Both the position numbers and the translations under genes were made by a program. From positions 1-7,687 of the forward strand of contig CACZYN010000087.1 in assembly GCA_902785445.1 (NCBI GenBank): a stretch of DNA of 7,687 bases, written 5' to 3'. Under the pieces are notes generated by a model, which saw nothing but the letters and a program-made list of their open reading frames with translations, did not search any database and had not been told where the DNA came from. Below, piece by piece: positions 5,470-7,687 of this stretch. This DNA comes from an uncultured Anaerovibrio sp. (GTDB lineage: Bacteria; Bacillota; Negativicutes; Selenomonadales; Selenomonadaceae). How positions within the stretch are numbered: the stretch's first letter is position 1; each line of letters opens with the position of its first letter.

Positions 5470-7167
5470 TTACTTACCACCTAATTCCTTTGGCCTTGGT
5501 GGAACAGGGTTCAGCTCATCCTTAAACAGCCGGGCGATGGAGATTTCTCCCCGGTGAATGTAGAAAGATCCGACTCCCAGAGAAAGTAGGTGACGGCCGG
5601 AGATATCGTAGTAATAGATCTCGTTGTCGTCCCATACCAGCTCGAAATATTTGTCCCAAACCCGCATATAGCCAGTGCCATCCGGCTCCAGTACATACCA
5701 GAGGTCAACACCTAATTTGCGGGCATCTTCACCATAGGTGAAGCGCTCATCAATGATTTTCTTCAATTCCTCCACGGAAGTTGCTTCAGCAGGCTTTTTG
5801 TGCCCATGCTCCCCTGTTGGTATTTTACCATAATCCTTGTAGCCTTGAATACGATCCAGGCGCCAGAAACCGGCCATAGTCTTTGGGCCATTTGGAATAA
5901 CGAATTTACGGTTATTTACCGGTCCGATACTGGTATGGCTTACAGGTGGCTTTTCTCCATCGGACAGCTCATATTCCAGACACAGGTCAGTATCCAAAGC
6001 ACTTAAGCCTCGTGGGTACCACTTGACTGTCTTGCCGGATACCTCAATTTTGCTGTATTTCTTGTCAGTACCATAGCCTGGCCGTTCAATGAGCCAGGTT
6101 TCCAGCAGATTATCCCGTCTGTCCCAGTAAAAGAACATATCGTGGAGCATGGCGTAGGATATTTCCTTTTTATTCTGCCGGTGTTTGTCTTCGAACGCTA
6201 TTGGATAGAACCAGGCATCCTCTGTGTCTCCGTTACGGACATAGCCGTAGCCAAACCTATTACCGGACTCTACCAGCACGATAAAGTGATCGGCTGGATT
6301 GGTAGTAGGGTCATCGGCTTTGGCAGGTACGGTTTTACCCCCCTGGGTCCATTGCTTTAGGCGATATACCTTGCCAGGCAATTCCTTGCCCAAATCCTCC
6401 CCATCAATAATGGAGTTGGAGGAAAAGGAATTGTCACTTGGGCTATAGCCCATTTGGAGAACCATAGCCGGTGTCAGAGGCAGATTGGCTATGTAGTCAC
6501 TTTCACGCTCAAAGACATAGACTTCCTCAATACCAGCATTCATTTTTGTGCAGACAGTAAGGCGGTTTCCTTCCAGACTGTAATGACCACCCATTTCCAT
6601 AGGGAAAGTCATGGTGATGGTCCGGTCGTTCCATTTTACTGGCTTGATATAGGAAGCATTTTCGTCGCCATCCACCGGGCCGTATTTGTCAAAGGTACCG
6701 GTACCGTCTTCATTGAGCACCAGGTGTATACCGTTGGCCACATGACCAACAAACATACCCATCCCCGGATAAACAAATTCCTGTACCTGCACATAACGTC
6801 CGGCAACTTTTTTCATATCCGCCGGATTTTTATAGGTCTGCATATCTTTGTCCCGATAGTGATATTTTTTGTTGTGATAGTTGGTGTCATAGGTGGCGTG
6901 TTGCAGCTCCTTGGGGAGCTTTATACCGGTAATTGGCTGATAAGGGGAACCATTCTTCATTAGGTCATCCAGACGGAGATAGGCCTCATAGAAGGTACCG
7001 TTTTGCTCCAATACCTTGTGCCACTCGGCATCCACTGGGCCACTGTCCGGGGTGCCCCGATAGACCTGACCGGTACTGCCGCTCTTGGTGTTACTATCAC
7101 AACCCATTACAGCAATGGCCATTACCAGCGCCAGAGCGGCACCCAGCATTTTTAATATCATTTTCAT
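5470..7167 (-). CDS. Lipoprotein of unknown function with lipocalin-like repeats
   Basis: The protein has 565 residues. The N-terminus has charged residues, a hydrophobic core (8-21) and VMGC with C23 as the likely lipidated cysteine, so it should be anchored to a membrane outside the cytoplasm. I recognise no named family. Two segments resemble each other: about 120-222 (AGRYVQVQEF, then LVLNEDGTGTF at 149-159, KPVKWNDRTITM at 175-186 and GHYSLEGNRLTV at 194-205) and about 431-550 (AGFWRLDRIQG, then YVLEPDGTGYM at 491-501, FELVWDDNEIYYY at 508-520 and SFYIHRGEISIARL at 534-547). The pattern (opening strand, EDGTG turn, tryptophan strand, closing strands) is like that of lipocalin-type beta-barrel domains in other lipoproteins. 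A middle segment (about 265-400) may be a third divergent copy. AAGGAG lies 8 bases before the ATG. The 35-base gap to the upstream gene suggests one transcript. Confidence 0.8.
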   Translation of the reverse strand: MKMILKMLGAALALVMAIAVMGCDSNTKSGSTGQVYRGTPDSGPVDAEWHKVLEQNGTFYEAYLRLDDLMKNGSPYQPITGIKLPKELQHATYDTNYHNKKYHYRDKDMQTYKNPADMKKVAGRYVQVQEFVYPGMGMFVGHVANGIHLVLNEDGTGTFDKYGPVDGDENASYIKPVKWNDRTITMTFPMEMGGHYSLEGNRLTVCTKMNAGIEEVYVFERESDYIANLPLTPAMVLQMGYSPSDNSFSSNSIIDGEDLGKELPGKVYRLKQWTQGGKTVPAKADDPTTNPADHFIVLVESGNRFGYGYVRNGDTEDAWFYPIAFEDKHRQNKKEISYAMLHDMFFYWDRRDNLLETWLIERPGYGTDKKYSKIEVSGKTVKWYPRGLSALDTDLCLEYELSDGEKPPVSHTSIGPVNNRKFVIPNGPKTMAGFWRLDRIQGYKDYGKIPTGEHGHKKPAEATSVEELKKIIDERFTYGEDARKLGVDLWYVLEPDGTGYMRVWDKYFELVWDDNEIYYYDISGRHLLSLGVGSFYIHRGEISIARLFKDELNPVPPRPKELGGK

Positions 7168-7202
7168 GGTTAATTCTCCTTAGTAAACATAATCACCAGC
7201 CC

Positions 7203-7687
7203 TTACAGCTCTACCCGGTAGAGTGTCTTGTTTATATCATCGTAAATGAGTATTTCATTATTCTTGATGGTACACAGGGCAAATGGACGGAAGGTTACCT
7301 TGGCATCTCCTATAAGCTTGCCGCTCTTTTTGTCATAGACCCGGATATTGCCGTCGTTGTCCCCGTAGACAACATATTTATCGGTAACGCAGAAGTCCCG
7401 GCGGCCCCCTGGTACACCTTCATAGCGATGCAGTTCCTTGCCATCCTTGTCAAAGGCCACCAATACAGGAATTCTTCGGTTGTCACCTGGTGGATTCATG
7501 ATACAGCGGAGATAAATACCCGTCTCGTCGGAGCTGACTGGGAAGAACTGTACCCGCTGAAAATCCGGGCTGACAGTATTAAGATTTTTTACGATTTCCT
7601 TGTTGTCCTTGATGGTACCATCTTTAATCTTGGCAAAGTTCAGGGACTTGCCGCTGAGGTAGTAGAATTCCTCCCGGCCTGCGATAC
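7203..7687 (-). CDS. C-terminal part of a beta-propeller-like protein (runs off window)
   Basis: On the minus strand this frame stays open to the window edge: codons from 7685 down to 7500 contain no stop, so the methionine at 7499 is internal rather than the start. About 160 C-terminal residues are visible. VVYGDNDGNIRVYDKKSGKLIG (about 110-131 of the visible part) is the classic blade sequence of PQQ/WD-type beta-propellers, and EILIYDDINKTLYRVEL forms another closing strand at the end. FYYLSGKSLNFAKIKDG and LVAFDKDGKELHRYEG look like earlier blades. Whether it is secreted or lipidated cannot be seen because the N-terminus is missing. It stops 35 bases before the lipoprotein gene and is probably cotranscribed with it; a shared envelope role is a guess. 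Confidence 0.75.
   Translation of the reverse strand, partial: IAGREEFYYLSGKSLNFAKIKDGTIKDNKEIVKNLNTVSPDFQRVQFFPVSSDETGIYLRCIMNPPGDNRRIPVLVAFDKDGKELHRYEGVPGGRRDFCVTDKYVVYGDNDGNIRVYDKKSGKLIGDAKVTFRPFALCTIKNNEILIYDDINKTLYRVEL

Noticed and set aside
6454..6963. 169-codon plus-strand open frame opposite the lipoprotein gene
   Set aside because: It is antisense to a gene with signal peptide, ribosome binding site and terminator, and its translation has no recognisable features.
7203..7499. A complete 98-residue gene starting at the ATG at 7499
   Set aside because: The frame continues without a stop to the window edge with propeller-like sequence, so this is the tail of a longer protein.

Overview
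The window looks like chromosome from a member of the Firmicutes. Within them I favour the diderm Negativicutes (Selenomonas-like). The basis is the style of the partial 5S rRNA, a group II ECF transporter core (ecfA1-ecfA2-ecfT) followed by truA, and two exported proteins, one with a DUF3298 core and one lipoprotein. The class-level call rests on recall of family patterns, not on a search.

Layout. Positions 1-99 are the 3' four-fifths of a 5S rRNA gene, the end of an rRNA operon, closed by terminator T1 (101-136). From there to about 709 there is no believable protein gene. The region holds two further 5S-related units in tandem, each ending in its own intrinsic terminator (T2 at 470-503, T3 at 683-709). 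The right arm of both T1 and T2 carries a perfect TTGACA box, with a -10-like box 17 or 18 bases downstream. The predicted transcripts would start at a segment able to pair with the unit's own 5S-like 3' end. Inside the units, a two-hairpin, three-way-junction module occurs three times (205-280, 382-456, 577-653). Its stems differ in sequence but keep pairing. This is the most interesting part of the window: it looks like structured RNA derived from 5S rRNA, with its helix IV arm expanded and its helix II/III arm reduced.

A sigma-70-type promoter (751-779) then drives a tightly overlapping plus-strand operon. It encodes EcfA1 and EcfA2 (ATPases), EcfT (membrane coupling subunit), TruA (tRNA pseudouridine synthase) and a secreted DUF3298-type protein. 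The three Ecf proteins form the energising module of a vitamin or metal uptake system whose substrate-binding S components must lie elsewhere. EcfAAT-TruA is often found after ribosomal protein genes; here it sits behind an rRNA operon.

The plus-strand operon meets a convergent minus-strand pair at 5361-5469. That gap contains a palindromic repeat-like element and a terminator usable from both sides. The minus-strand pair is a lipoprotein of unknown function (5470-7167), preceded by the C-terminal part of a beta-propeller-like protein that runs off the right edge (7203-7687). The two probably form an operon, perhaps with an envelope role.
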